Positions 23,551 to 35,639 of a stretch of DNA of 64,000 nt are shown here, in pieces (positions within the stretch are counted from its first letter, which is position 1; every line of letters begins with the position of its first letter). The DNA is from Ilex aquifolium (lineage: Eukaryota; Streptophyta; Magnoliopsida; Aquifoliales; Aquifoliaceae), in the NCBI GenBank assembly GCA_951799425.1, contig OX637394.1, positions 16,081,001 to 16,145,000 on the forward strand. The letters run 5' to 3'. The notes under the pieces are model-generated. The model searched no databases, had not been told where the DNA came from, and saw only the letters and a list, made by a program, of their open reading frames with translations. The position numbers were made by a program, and so were the translations under genes.

Positions 23551-26527
23551 TGTTACGTTCCTTAGTTTGAGAACGTGTGACGGATTTATGAATAGGTAAA
23601 GAGAAGGGATCAACCTTGCGTGGTCGACCTATGTTGCCATGGTAGGATACTTTGAGGGATCCATGGCCTCCATATGGAGAATTCGAGTTTCCCAGAAACT
23701 CCTAAGTTCAACCACACAGAACTTGCAAAATAATATTCGATGAATTTATTCATGACTCCTAACTCTATAAATAGAGTTTACATGCCAAAGATAAAACTAA
23801 ACTAATACTAATAGATTCCTAACTATTCAGTACTAATCGATTCCTAACTATTTGGGATCATAACTCATCTATTCCTAATTACTAGGGGTAACACACCTAT
23901 CCCTTAGTACTATTCAAGATAATCCTAACACAAGATAATAGAAATCTTACTGATCCTTACCATATGGCAATAGTCATTTTAATAAGATTAAATAAATAAA
24001 CTCCCTAGATATCCTCCTTGGACCGTATCAACTTCCTCCCTTCTTAAAATTTTCCTTGTCCCCAAGGAAAAATTATGGGAAACGAAGCCAAAACTCTTTA
24101 TAATTCTCCCAAGTTGCATCTGATGGAGACTTATGCTGCCAATGAACGAGTAATTGGGAAGTCCCCTTGTGCTGCCGAGTTTCAAATACTGTCTGTGGTG
24201 TCGGAAGTAGGGGCTGCTCACTATGCGAAGAAGTTGGTAAGTCAGTCTCCACAATCGCTTGCTTGCCCACCTGTTTCTTCAAAGGGGACACATGGAAAAC
24301 TGGGTGCATTTTTGATGTGGGAGGTAGATGCAAGCGATAAGTAACCTCACCAATTTTTTCTATAACCTGGTAGGGACCGTAGTATTTGGCAGCAAGTTTC
24401 TGGTCCTCCTCTGAGCCACAGTCTGTTGGCGATAAGGATGGAGTTTAAGAAACACCCAATCGCCCACTTCAAATTTGCGTGCCACATGCTTTTTATCATA
24501 AAGAACTTTCATTCGGTTTTGAGCTTCGGCTAAATTTTCCTTTGATTCGCGAATCACCAAATCTCTTGCCACCAAAAATTGCTCCATAGATTTGACCTTG
24601 GTAGCATAGTTTTAAAACCCAGCCCGGACATCAACCCGGTGAAGGGACCGGGTCAATGGATCAACCGTTGGGTCACTGGTCAGACTGGTAATATAATAAA
24701 AAATTAAAAAATAATTATAAATAAGAATAAATAGGCTAAAGATTCAAAGATATGGTTTTGTTGGAAATCTTAGCACCACCAGAATTGCCTACACTACTTT
24801 CGATCGACAATACCTCAATGCAAACATCCCAAACAAAAATCCCCTATTGTTATGTTCCATCATACATACTCACAGCCAAAGTTTCAGATCTGTAGCTAAA
24901 AATTTGCCAAAAAAAAAAAATTAACACCAACCACAAATTCAAACAATTAATCACAAATGACCCCAATTAGATAATACAATGAACTAATTTCTCTACAAAC
25001 AACAATTAAATAGAAACCATAAACCTTCTGAATATGCACATTTCTTACACTATTTTCCATCGACAGTACCTCAATCCAATCATACATTTCTTCGTTTTCA
25101 TCGAAGCGTCGCCATTGAATCGTGATGATCGAGAACACGAAGCATGAATTCAAAGGTTTGAACCTCAGAATCTTAGAGAACGAAAAAAGCTAATGTTTCA
25201 AGAATAGTTCGAAGCATAGTTTTAAAAGGGGATCGCTAGAGTCGACTGGACTGGATTCAAAAGGGTATCACTGCCCGCTGGAGTCTGGTCTGGAAATCGC
25301 TGGTCGCTGGTGTCTGAACTGGAGTCGCTGCTGCTCGTTGGTGGAGGCTGAAGCTGGACTGTGCTAAGTTGTCGTTGGTGGTGGAGGCTGAGCTCAGTCG
25401 TTGGTTGGTGGTGGAGGCTGTGCTCAGTCGTTGTCGCTGGTGTCTGGTCTAGTGGATGGATTTAGGCCAAAACAAAAGGGGGAAAAAACACAAAATGCCC
25501 AAATGATGAAAAGAATCACACATTTATACAATTGAAGTTAAACCGGCCGGTTTGGTAAACTCGTCCGGTTCTCACGGGTTTACCGGTTTTTGACCGGTTC
25601 AACGGGTTTATCCCGGGTTTTATGCATATACGGTCTTTTGTTTGAACCGGCCCGGTTAGGAGACCGGTTCACCAGTTCACCAGGTTGACCTGCCGGGCCG
25701 GGCCTGGTTTTAAAACACTGCTTGGTAGTGCTGTGAACATATGCAAGCAAAGAAGGCAGATGACGCCCATATAATACCTCATATGGAGTCTTTCCCAAAG
25801 CTGAATGCACGCTAGTGTTGTAACAATATTGAACCCAAGGATTCCACGCGGATCACTCCTTAGGCCGGGAGCTAGTCAGACACCGTAGATACATCTCCAG
25901 AGTCCTATTAACAACCTCCATTTGGTCATCCGTCTGTGGGTGATATGCCGAGCTAAAGTTAAACTAAAGTCCCTATAACTGAAACAATTCTTTCCAAAAG
26001 GTACTAGTAAACACAAGGTCGCGATCACACACAATTGATTCCGGCATCCCATAAAGTTTAAAAATATTTTCAACAAATATGCGAGCAATGATGACCGCGC
26101 GTGTATAGGTGACTAAGAGGAATAAAATGTCCAAACTTGGATAAACGATCAACCACCAAAAAAATAGTGGTCTTTCCTTTAGAGTTAGGAAGACCCTCTA
26201 CAAAATCCATCGATATATCCAGCCAAACGTGCTTGGGTATAGGTAAGGGACTTAGAAGTCCGGCGGGATGCATATGTTCGGATTTATGGGCTTGACAAAC
26301 TCCACATTCTTGGATAAATTTTCGAACACACCCCTTGATGCCCTTCCAATAAATTTTTGGCCTAATCCGATACAGTGTCTTATGCAAACCCTCATAATCC
26401 GATACAGTGTTAGAATTAAAGGAGAAATTGGGCAGAGGTATATACGGTTCTTAAAAAATAATATACCTTCTTTATATGTCCATGGACCTACTGCTTCGCT
26501 ATCAACAAATCTTTGTGCTAACATCTG
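23551..26527 (-). mobile_element. Reina-type chromovirus, truncated by the duplication junction
   Basis: Matches the 3' portion of the complete element at 48232-53560: 3' LTR 23551-24030, then the chromodomain-bearing tail (KLHPVFHVSPLKK, SPSDATWENYKEF) and integrase pieces ([24 protein letters not shown]). At 26527 the sequence jumps to the start of unit 2, inside the integrase/RNase H interval. RT, protease, gag and the 5' LTR are absent. A hAT-like element (24605-25720) is inserted in the integrase region. Frameshifts and stops throughout. Confidence 0.88.
24605..25720. mobile_element. Non-autonomous hAT-like DNA transposon
   Basis: 1,116 bases absent from the matching place in unit 2 (about 49288). 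It is flanked by an exact 8-base duplication CTTGGTAG (24597-24604, 25721-25728). Inverted ends are CATAGTTTTAAAACCCAG and CAGTGTTTTAAAACCAGG, extending into CCGG-rich stretches. An 8-base duplication and CA...TG ends point to hAT. A subterminal GCATAGTTTTAAAAGG is repeated near 25214. No transposase frame. Confidence 0.85.
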
Positions 26528-27123
26528 TATATAGTTCGTTTCTGTTACCAGAAACTACCTTGAAAATTGTACGATACGTCTCCAAAGTTGGGTGAGGGTA
26601 TACACTTGTTAATATAGGTATTAATTTAGTCTTAGCATCTTAAAAACATGACTACACCTCTCTATAACATGTGCTCTAATGTTGTTGAAAAAAAGTACGA
26701 TTATTTTTGCTTTTAAATTATCAGCAGTGCAGTCCTAGATTTCAATTCTAAGTTATTGATGAATCATCACTCTTCTACCTATGCCACCAGGTCTTTTAAA
26801 TTAAGGGTAAGTCTATAAGTTTAGTAATTTTCGTTCATTATCAAATCTTTTTTTTAAGTCTAATTTTTAAATCTATATTGCATTACTCATGAGTGATTGG
26901 ACCACTAAAATCTTGCCTAATGGAGAGCTAGTTGGAGAGGTGACAAAACCCTATACTTTACAAGCCACTGTGGATATTTTGGGGCATATGAGCAAATCCC
27001 ATTGAAGTTTGGTCAAAACTCAAATCATAAGTCTAAATTTTATTTTCTACAAGTTGAATTTTCTCCATCACAGGCCCACTGCAAGTCTTAAGTATAGAGT
27101 TAAAGACAATGAGGATAAGTCCA

Positions 27124-27171
<48 letters not shown>

Positions 27172-27320
27172 ATATGATGGGCTGTGGAGACCAGCAAAAG
27201 CCGAATATTAAATACAAATGCGATAGGACTTATCCAGTGGGTGATGGGCCAAATTACCTTGTACCTGTTTTCTATTATCCCATGAATTATCACATTTCTA
27301 ATATTGTATATCTAAATATA
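26528..27320. other. Non-coding start of unit 2
   Basis: Matches 6425-7470 but lacks about 300 bases present at 6745-7060 in unit 1. Contains an expanded (GA)n run at 27126-27169. No gene. Confidence 0.5.
27126..27169. repeat. (GA)n microsatellite, expanded
   Basis: About 22 GA units; the unit 1 counterpart has about ten. Confidence 0.9.
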
Positions 27321-27325
27321 GTATT

Positions 27326-28344
27326 TGATGATGCACAAAATTGTCTTGTGCAAGATCAACAGTCAAGAAGGTATAAGGGTGTAATTAATGAGCAATTAAC
27401 AATCAATCAATAGCAATCAAGGAATTAAAATTGTAAACAGAGAACCAACACAGGGATGTATAGTGGTTCGGTCTCGGATGACCTACTCCACTTTCGGGAA
27501 TGGCAGCGGTGGCCTGGTGTTCTTTATTGATAAAATATCAGTCACCGGAGAGTTACAGTGCTTTGAGAGGGAGAGAGAGAGAGCAATGTGTAGAGGTATG
27601 TGAGGTATTGGAGGTGTGCCCTTATTCCTGAGAGGGCTTACATTATATAGTTAGGGTAAAGCGGTGACGTGAGGAAGAGGTCTTCCACTATTTTGGTAAG
27701 TGCAATCTCAGTAGGAATGGTCTTCTTTGGCAAGCACAGTTAAGGTAGGAGTGGATCTCCGTATCCCGTCATTCTCTCCCTCGTGCTCCTATTCAGTCGG
27801 AGAAGAATCTTGATTGGATTGGACTTGATGTTGAGCTTGGACTTTGAGTTGGAATGGGCTGACCTTCGTATCGGTGTACCAAGGCAAGAGGAATATAGAG
27901 AAGTAGGCGCCCAAGGGACCAGGTCCAAGTGATCAGGTCCAAGCGATCAGGTCCAAGTGATCAGGTCCAAGTGACCTGCCCAGCGGCGCCTAAGTGCAGC
28001 CATGCATGGCGCCCATGCCCTTTGGGCGTTTGCCTTGCTTTGGTGTTGACCTCTTGGTGTTTTCTTGGATCATCATAGGAGGCAGAGAATGAGGAAAAAA
28101 GGGAGCTCGCCTAGGCGGCGCCCAATGGATGGCGCCTAGTGGGCGGCGCCCAAGTGATGGGTGACCTCCTTGTTGGCGCCCCTTGGTCTCCCTTGGCCAT
28201 TTGGCTTCCTTCTGGACTCATTTTGGATGGGTTGACCCGACTGAATGGGTCTTAGCGACTTGGGCTTCTTCTTGAGTTTTTAATATTTGGGCCTTTCTTG
28301 ATTTATTTTTATCGGCCTTGGCCCAGTCAAATTTGGGCTCGTCA
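27326..28344 (-). repeat. 3' LTR of the Tat-type element
   Basis: 1,019 bases; minus-strand ends TGACGAGCCC...GCATCATCA. Contains repeated CAGGTCCAAGTGAT units (27920-27975) and GGCGCC words (27985-28180). One more 14-base unit and one less ~32-base GGCGCC unit than the other LTR. Confidence 0.92.
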
Positions 28345-28355
28345 TTTGCCCCACA
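28345..28355 (-). other. Polypurine tract of the Tat-type element
   Basis: Minus strand TGTGGGGCAAA directly before the 3' LTR. Confidence 0.6.
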
Positions 28356-28735
28356 TGCTCTGAGCTCTAACTTTCTCGAAAGGAAGGGGTCGAGGGCATG
28401 CGCTTCGGCTTCATCGCAATTTTTTCTTGTTTTTCACAGCACCTTTTCATTCTCGGGTCACTTAACTTCTCTTTTTTTTTTTTACTGTGTCCTCGTCTGT
28501 AAATTGAGGTCACTGTTCATCTTCCTCATTCTTTTCTCACTTCAGGAGTCCTTTCTCAAAGGATATTCTTCCAAGCTCTCTTTGTTGAGCTTCTCCAAGA
28601 AGCTAACTCAAAGCTTCCTCAAGAAGCTTGGTCTCTTCTATTTAAGGGCCTTGAGTTCACTGTTCATCCTCACTTCATAGTTCCTCTCTATCTCTTTTTC
28701 CTTTAGCTTTTCTTCTTCTCCATCCAAGATAAACC

Positions 28736-31288
28736 ATGAAGACTACGAGCTCGAGAGATGAGGGAGGTGAAGAGTCAAGGGGAGGCGCCCAAGGGGCCAG
28801 CCCAGGCGGCGCCCAAGGGGTCTGCTCAGGCGGCGCCCAAGGGTCCTGCCCAGGCGGTTCCTGCCCTCCTAGTCCCACTGTTGGCAGCCGCGGCGTGGTG
28901 GGGATGTCCACAGGTGGAGCGAGGCCCTTTGGAATTCTTGGTCCAAGGTTGGGTCCGAGCAATAAGGCTTCAATCAATCCCCTCAGTAAGGCTTAAGTCA
29001 ATCCTTTCAGTAAGGCTTCAGTCAATCCTTTCAGTATATCAACAAGGGCTCAAGGCACAGGTGGGCAACGAAGTAGATCTTCAACAGAGACAGAGGGCAA
29101 CACCCATGGTCTAGGCGGCGCCCTAGGCTCCTCAGGTGGTGCCCCCGGTGTAGTGGGTGGTGCCCAAAGGTCCTCAACCGATGCCCTTGGTGTTGTGGGA
29201 GGCGCCCATGGGTCCCCAGGCGACATCACAGATATGGTGCAGTCCCCCCTTCGCCAGTCCAGGAAACGAACGATAGCTGATTTGGATAGACCTATCTCTC
29301 AAGGTATGCTTCAATGTTCTTTTTATTCTTCTGTCGACGTGATATATTTTTCTTACCCATGGTCTGAATTTGCTCATGTGGTCGTTTGTTCAGATGATAG
29401 GGAGCCCGCTGGGGATCTTGATGGAGGTCCAAGTGCGGAGGGGTACAATGTTCCCCAGGTAGCTTCTATACTTAGCTCCTTTAAATATGATGAAGATATC
29501 TCCGACATAGTTGCTTGGTATCGCATTCCGCCCTCTGTGATGTGTCGTCGTCTCGAGGCCAATGAGTCCGCATGCTGTGATTCTTTAGACGAGATCGTCG
29601 TCTACGAGGGCATGTTGGAGGCTGGCCTGCGATTTCCTATCCCTGGGCCCATATGTCGGGTTCTAGGGCACTTGTCTCTAGTTCCAAGGAGGCTAGTTCC
29701 CAATGGTTGGTGGGTGATTATGGCATTCTTTATATTATGGCAATTGGTTCACCCTGCTACTGTCCCCCCGCCGCTTGAAGAGTTCCTGGCTACTTACACG
29801 CTTCGTGAGAACCTCGCTCCTTATCAGGGGTGGTATCGCTTCGCCCCAAGATCCAGCAGGCTTATTGACGGGCTTAACTCCAACCTTCACAAGTGGAAGA
29901 GGAGATTCTTCTTCGTCGGGGGAGAGTGGGCTTCTGAGTCCGACCGCAACGTGGTGCCCACACGATGGGATACAGTCCCACAGACCACAAAAGGTAAAAA
30001 TTTCACCTCTTACTTCTGCCTTGATTATTGCCTATTTGTTCTTATGGTGCCCCTGTCTCTTTGCAGATCCACCGACTCTAACTTCGGCTCAAGAGAGGAT
30101 GCTCGAGATGGTTCGCAACAATCCGACCAAAAAGTTCTCTGAAATTATGTCGTCGTCTGGCATTCCTACGGCTCTTACAAGGCCGAGGAGAAAAGGTACT
30201 TGACTCCTTTCGTTGTCCTTTCGAAAACACAGCATGATATGATTCTTGACTTTCACTAGCTCTGTAGGTCTTCCTATTGACAGGTCACTGGTGGGGGAAG
30301 TTTTTACTTCCAGGGTAGTGTCTTCTCTCGCTCACCCTCCCAAGAGGACTAAGACCAGTGCCCCCAGCTCTTCACGACCAGAGTCCACTGGTCAGGCTAG
30401 TCTCTCTGAGGCTGATCCTAGTGATGCCCCTCCTCCTTCCTTGGTTGATGTCTCCTCTCCCCTGAGAGATTGTTCTTACACTGCTACGGGGGCTGAGGGT
30501 CTGATGCCGTCTCTTGCCAGTACAGAGGACCGGCCAAGTTTTCCCACTTCGGGTGCTTCTATGCTGCGAGACGTGAGATTGGCAAAGGGGAGACTTCTCA
30601 ACTACGTGACTGGCGTTGAGATTCAAGATGTCACTTCTCGAGGTCCCGAGGGCGTTGTTGATGCTGTTGTGGAGGGCCTTGCATTGGTAAGTTCTGCGCT
30701 CCTTGCTTTGCATGTGGCTTTTCTGTAATACTTTGACTTTGTTCCTGACTCTTATTGTATTTCATCTTTGGATGTATATAGGTGGCTGCAGCCTTACCCT
30801 GCCTGTTTAACAATACTCTGAAGATCAGGGAGGCAGTCGACGGCCAGGCGAGAGAGAGGCAGGCGCGTGAGGCTGCCGAGGAGCAGCTTAGACTTGAGCG
30901 GCAGACCCGAGAGGATGCCGCAGAGCTTTCACGGCAGGCACGAGAGGATGCCGAGAAGCAATTGAGGCTCGAGCCGCAAACACGAGAGGATGCCGCTGAG
31001 GAGCTGAGGCGAGCGCACGAGAGGACTGCCCAGCTTGAGGCCGATCTTCGGGCAGCACTTGAGAGAGCTACCCGGGTAGATGCTCATTCTATGGAGATGG
31101 AGAGGCTGCGGGACGTCGCTGAGAGGGGCAGGGCTAGTGCCTTCGTTGACAGCTACGAGGAGCTCAGAAGGAAGGTCACAGCGGCATACCCTTACAATGA
31201 CTTCTCTATCTTTCCACCTGATGAGGCCCCTGACTCTGATGATGATGATGAGGGGGATTATGTGAGTGGGAGCAACGAGGGTCATTAG
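28736..31288 (+). CDS. Antisense spliced gene inside the Tat-type element
   Basis: Five exons: 28736-29303, 29394-29993, 30067-30195, 30268-30686, 30782-31288. The four introns (90, 73, 72, 95 bases) each begin GT and end AG, and phases agree (1,1,1,0). The spliced frame is about 740 codons with one in-frame TAA at 28994-28996; the next in-frame ATG is near 29234. Exon 1 encodes 8-residue Gly-rich repeats (GGAQGASP, GGAQGVCS, GGAQGSCP) and a basic QSRKR. Exon 2 (GLRFPIPGPICRVLGHLSLV, LVPNGWWVIMAFFILW) resembles the plant 'putative gypsy-type transposon' domain (Pfam Transposase_28). Exon 5 is a long charged coiled coil (repeats around REDAEKQLRLE) with an acidic end. Extra antisense ORFs are known in Tat-clade elements such as Grande; function unknown. 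Intron structure is inferred from sequence only. Confidence 0.65.
28783..28862. repeat. GGCGGCGCCCAAGG minisatellite in the antisense gene
   Basis: About three and a half 24-base units, 8 codons each. Related units recur at 29115-29215, 33280-33360 and in both LTRs, all in the same plus-strand orientation. Confidence 0.85.
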
Positions 31289-31505
31289 GAGTGATGCCTT
31301 TGTACTTTTTTTTTTTTTGACAGACTATGTCTATCTTTTGTAAAAAACTCATGGGTTTAAATGAAACACAACTTTTTTGAGAAAGTATTTTGAAATTTTA
31401 TTTCTCAATTCCAAGTAAACATTTGAAAAAATCAAAAAATAGCAAAATGACTAGAAGGTAAATAGTACAAGTGGTGGCCCTCGACTCATAACTCACTGCC
31501 CCCAG
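31289..31505. other. Spacer between the antisense gene and pol
   Basis: Tail-to-tail spacer with a T10 run (31308) on the plus strand; probably holds the 3' UTRs of both convergent genes. Confidence 0.4.
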
Positions 31506-32500
31506 CTATTGGTAGTACTTCTTTAAGTGTTCTGCATTCCATGGATGAGCTAGGATCTTTCCTTCAAGGTTCTTGATTCTGTAGGTTCTCGGCCTTACTA
31601 CCTTTGTGATTGTACAGGGACCCTCCCAGTTGGGTCCTAGTTTTCCTTCCCGGGGGTCTTTGGTAGACACGATGACCTTTTTTAAGACCAGGTCAACGGG
31701 TAAGAAGGACCGAGGCTTCACCCTCGAGTTGTAGTACTTGGTCATGCGACGCTTGTATTCTGCATTCATGAGCATGACTATCTCCCTATCCTCCTTTACC
31801 AAGTCGAGGTTGATACGGAGACCTTCTTCATTACTGGTAGGGTCATGATGGTGGACCCTAAGGGAGTGTACCCCGATTTCAACGGGTATCACTACCTCTG
31901 TTCCATAGGCTAGAGAGAAGGGGGTCTCACCCGTAGGACTTCTTGGTGTGGTGCGGTAAGCCCATAGAACTCCTGGGAGTTCGTTTACCCATTTCCCTTT
32001 CGCAGTCTCCAGTCTAGCTTTCAGGTTGCGAAGTATGGTCCTGACCGTGACCTCTGCTTGGCCATTCGCCTATGGATGGGCGGGGCTGGAGTGGGGTTGC
32101 TTGATCTGGAGGTCTGCGTAGAAACCGTTGAGGAGTTTGTTGTCAAACTGCTTGGCGTTGTCGCTCACGATGGCATGTGGTATCCCAAACCGACAGACTA
32201 GACTCTTCCATATGAAGTCTTTTATCTTCTAGTCTGTGATTCTGGCCAAGGCTTCGGCCTCTGCCCACTTAGTGAAGTAGTCGATGACTATAACTACAAA
32301 CTTGCACTGGCCTCTACTCACAGGGAGGGGACCTAGGATGTCGATTCCCCACATGGAGAAGGGCCATGGGCTCTGGATGGTGGTGAGCTCTTCTGGTGGT
32401 TGTCTGAGAACAGTTGCAAAACGCTGACACTTATCACATCTCCTGACGAAGTCTTTGGCGTCTCAGATCATAGTAGACCAATAATATCCCTGTCTAACTG
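31506..32500 (-). pseudogene. Integrase of the Tat-type element
   Basis: Zinc-finger remnant CDKCQRFA, core pieces with the D,D,E pattern (WGIDILGPLP, VSDNAKQFDN, NGQAEVT) and the C-terminal GKLGPNWEGPCTI, PWNAEHLKKYY tail. In-frame stops lie near 32460, 32233 and 32070, so no full protein can be made. Continues from the RNase H part of the same minus-strand pol. Confidence 0.85.
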
Positions 32501-33743
32501 CTTTTTGGGCTAGTGCACGCCCCCCCTGAATGGTTTCCACACACCCCTTCATGGATTTCCCTCATGACATAGTCAGCTTTTTCGGGGGTGAGGCAGCGGA
32601 GTAGAGGGAGAGAATGACTTTTCTTGTAAAGGGTGCTCTGTAGGATGACATACTTGGATGCTGTCATCCTTAATCTTCTGGCTTCCATTGGGTCCTCTGG
32701 GATAGTGCCCTCCTGCAGGTAAGCTCGGATAGGAGTCGTCCAGTTGGATTCTGAGGATGCGCAGTGGACCTCCTCCTCAGGTTTGGTGGTGCTGGGCTCG
32801 AATTGGTGACCTGTTAGTGCTGGACCCATGAGTATATTGGCAGAGGCAAACTTTGCGAGGGCGTCTGCCATAACATTCTCTTCCCAAGGTACATGGTGGA
32901 TGTCGAAGTGGGCAAACCTTGTGAGTAGGGCTAGTACCACCAGGAGGTACTCTTGCATCTTTTCTTCCTTGGCTTTAAACTTCCCCTCACCTAGTTGACT
33001 ATGATTTGAGAGTCACTATAGGCTATGAGGCTGAGTGCTTCCATCTCCAACGCTAAGCTTAAGCCTGATATGAGGGCTTCATACACTGCCTGATTGTTTG
33101 ATGTGGTGAAGTGTAAAGAGACAACATACTTCAGGGGTGTGCCATGCGGGCTGATCAGTACTAGTTCGGCTCTACCCCCTTCGCTAGTGGAGGACCCATC
33201 TACGTAAAGCTTCCAGAGTGGTGTAGTGGGTGATGGAGGAGGATGTTATGAGGGCTGAGAGGGCGAAGCTCCAGGGAGACTAGGAGGTGCCCAAGGCCTA
33301 GTGGGCGGTGCCCAGGGCCTGGTGGGCGGCGCCCTTGGCAAGGTAGGCGGCGCCCAAGGCTGCCCAGTCAACGGAGCTGCCTCATCCTTCTTCTCGGGGT
33401 AGTAGTTTTGCCCTTGGACATTATCTGGACTTGATTCTAGGTTGGCGGAGTCAATGTTCACTGAGTAGGTGGGTGTGTGGGCGCCTGGTACCCCCTCTTG
33501 GGACTCGGGTGTGGACTCCGCTAAGAAATCTGCGAGGGCTTGAGCTTTGATGGCAGCCCTAGGCTGGTACTGTATTTCGAATTCGCTCAATTCCACAGCC
33601 CACTTGAGCAACCTGCCGGAGACATCAGGCTTCCCCAAGATTCTTTTAAGTGGCTGGTCTGTGACCACTACGATAGTGTGGCTTTGAAAGTAGTGGCGCA
33701 GACGTCTATCTATTATAACAAGTGCAAGGGCCAATTTTTCCAA
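32501..33743 (-). pseudogene. Two RNase H domains of the Tat-type pol
   Basis: The first, 33743-33500, has TDQPLKRILGKPDVSGRL and WAVELSEFEIQYQPR, the retroviral RNase H that follows RT. A linker of about 80 residues rich in PWAPPTR repeats (33360-33250) follows. The second RNase H starts near 33225 (WKLYVDGSS) and ends with ENVMADALAKFAS near 32850. It is the extra RNase H typical of Tat elements. A frameshift/stop lies near 32990. The linker repeats are the complement of the GGCGCC minisatellite. Confidence 0.8.
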
Positions 33744-33836
33744 CCCCCGAGTACCTTACCTCTGCTCCTCGGTAGGATCTTCTTACATAGTAGACGGGCT
33801 TCTAGGTGCCCTCATCCTCCCTGATGAGGACAGAAC

Positions 33837-35582
33837 TCACAGCAGAAGGTGAAGAAAAGAGGTAGAGGTACAGTCTCTCTCTCTTGGTATTGCATGGGAG
33901 AGTAGGGGTGGTGTGGCGAGGTAGGCCTTAAGCTTCTGAAAGGCTTCCTCGGCCTCTGGTCCCCACTGGAATGACCTGTACAGGATTTTAAAGAAAGGTA
34001 GACATTTATCTGCTGACTTAGAGACAAACCTGTTGAGGGCTGCTACCCTTCCGTTAAGGCGCTGGACTTCCTTTGTCGAGGAAGGGGACTTCATCTCCAT
34101 GATGGCTCTGATCTTATCTGGGTTTGCTTCAATTCCTCTTTTGTGGACCATGAAGCCTAAAAACTTTCCCGAGCCGACGCCAAAGGCGCACTTTTCGGGA
34201 TTTAACTTTATTCCGTAAGCTCTCAATACCTCGAAGGTCTCTTGTAGGTGCGTTACATGATCTGCTACACTTTTCACTAACATGTCGTCTACATAGACTT
34301 CCATCGTCCTTCCAATCTGGGCTTCGAACATCCTATTAACGAGACACTGATATATGGCTCCGGCGTTCTTAAGTCCGAAAGACATTACCCTATAATGGTA
34401 AGTGCCTTTCGGGGTGATAAACGAGGTCTTCTCCTGATCCGGGGGAAACATGCTGATTTGATACGCATCAATAAGGAGGTCGATACGCAGGAGTGGGTAG
34501 CTGTCTTTGGGACATGCTTTGTTGAGCTCCGTGAAGTCTACGCAGAGGCGCCACTTCCCATTGGCTTTTGTCACCATCACCACATTGGATAGCCAATCTG
34601 GGTAGGCTACCTCCCTTACAGATCCATTTGTTAGCAGCTTGTCTACCTCCTCTTCCATGGCTTGCCCCCTTTCAGTGCTTACACTCCTCAACTTCTGGCG
34701 GACAGGCTTGTATCCGGGATCAACATTGAGTCGGTGGGAGGCTACTTCGGGGTCGATGCCCTCCAAGTCTTCGTGGGACCAGACGAAGACATCTGTGTTC
34801 CGCGTGAGGAAATCTACCAAGGCGGAAGCTTGCTCCTGGGATAGTGAGGAGCCTATGTAGACCTTCCTCTCTGGAAGATTGTCGTTGACCACTACGGGCT
34901 GAAGTTCTTCTGCTGGTTCACCCCTTTCCAAGGTACTGTCTTCCCTGGGGTCACTCACTTCGACTTGGAGAGTCTCGTGCGGTCTCCTAGCCCTTATTGA
35001 GGCCACATAGCACTCTCTGGCTGAGACCTGATCTCCTCTTATCTCCCCAATCCCACAGGAGGTTGGGAAACAAAGGAGAAGGTGGTAGGTCGATGGTACT
35101 GCCCTTAGGGCATTAAGGGCAGGGCATCCAAGAATTATATTATAATCAGAAGGGCAATCTAGTACAAGAAAATTTACCATAATGGTTGAGCTCCTTGGTG
35201 CAGTTCCTGCTGTGACAGGCAGGGTGATAGATCGCAAGGGATGGACTCTCTCTCCTGAGAAGCCAACCAAGGGAGTCCTGACTGGCTGTAGTCGCTCTCT
35301 ACCGATGTGAAGGATGTCGTAGGCTGTGGCGAACAGGATGTCAGCTGAGCTACCGCTGTCGACTAGGACTCTCCTGACCTGGTAGTTGGCCACCATCAAG
35401 GTCAAAACTAAGGGGTCATCATGTGGAGCTTGGACCTCTTCAAGGTCTCTGTCTGAGAAAGTGATGACCTCCTCTTCCCCATGTCGGGGTGTCTTCATTG
35501 GGCGAGAGTCATGTGACTCTGCCTGTTTGGCTTTCCTGGCGTGCGCCTTCCTGGCGGAGTTGGAGTCACCTCCTCTTCCCAA
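33837..35582 (-). pseudogene. Protease and reverse transcriptase of the Tat-type element
   Basis: A 581-codon open stretch. The aspartic protease has LVDSGSSADILF at about 35365-35330 and the conserved IILGCPALN. RT follows, with KWRLCVDFTELNKACPKDSY and the catalytic EVYVDDMLVKS at about 34305-34273, then PDKIRAI and FQWGPEAEEAF at the connection. Reading is lost by frameshift just before the RNase H domain (about 33840). Most intact part of the element. FPPDQEKTSF and MSFGLKNAGAIYQ match the conserved RT core. Confidence 0.9.
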
Positions 35583-35639
35583 CCCTCCTGCAATGGTTTG
35601 GATCTCACCAAGAGGCTGCTGGCGTTTGCGGTCTTAATG

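Larger units (their letters stand above)
6425..26527. repeat. Tandem duplication, unit 1
   Basis: Direct repeat of 26528-50087. It starts at TATATAGTTCG (6425, matching 26528) and ends at CATCTG inside a Reina chromovirus (26527, matching 50086). After unit-specific insertions are removed, both units are about 8.2-8.3 kb. Unit-1-only insertions are the Helitron 11201-21892 (with its nested LTR element) and the hAT-like element 24605-25720. Shared parts are an RNase H relic, a solo LTR, a MITE, an ascorbate oxidase exon and the Reina LTR with part of its interior. Confidence 0.9.

Noticed and set aside
28318-28680. A 120-codon frame starting in the 3' LTR of the Tat-type element
   Set aside because: It crosses the LTR boundary and polypurine tract and is Phe/Ser/Leu-rich from pyrimidine-rich DNA; not linked in frame to the antisense gene.
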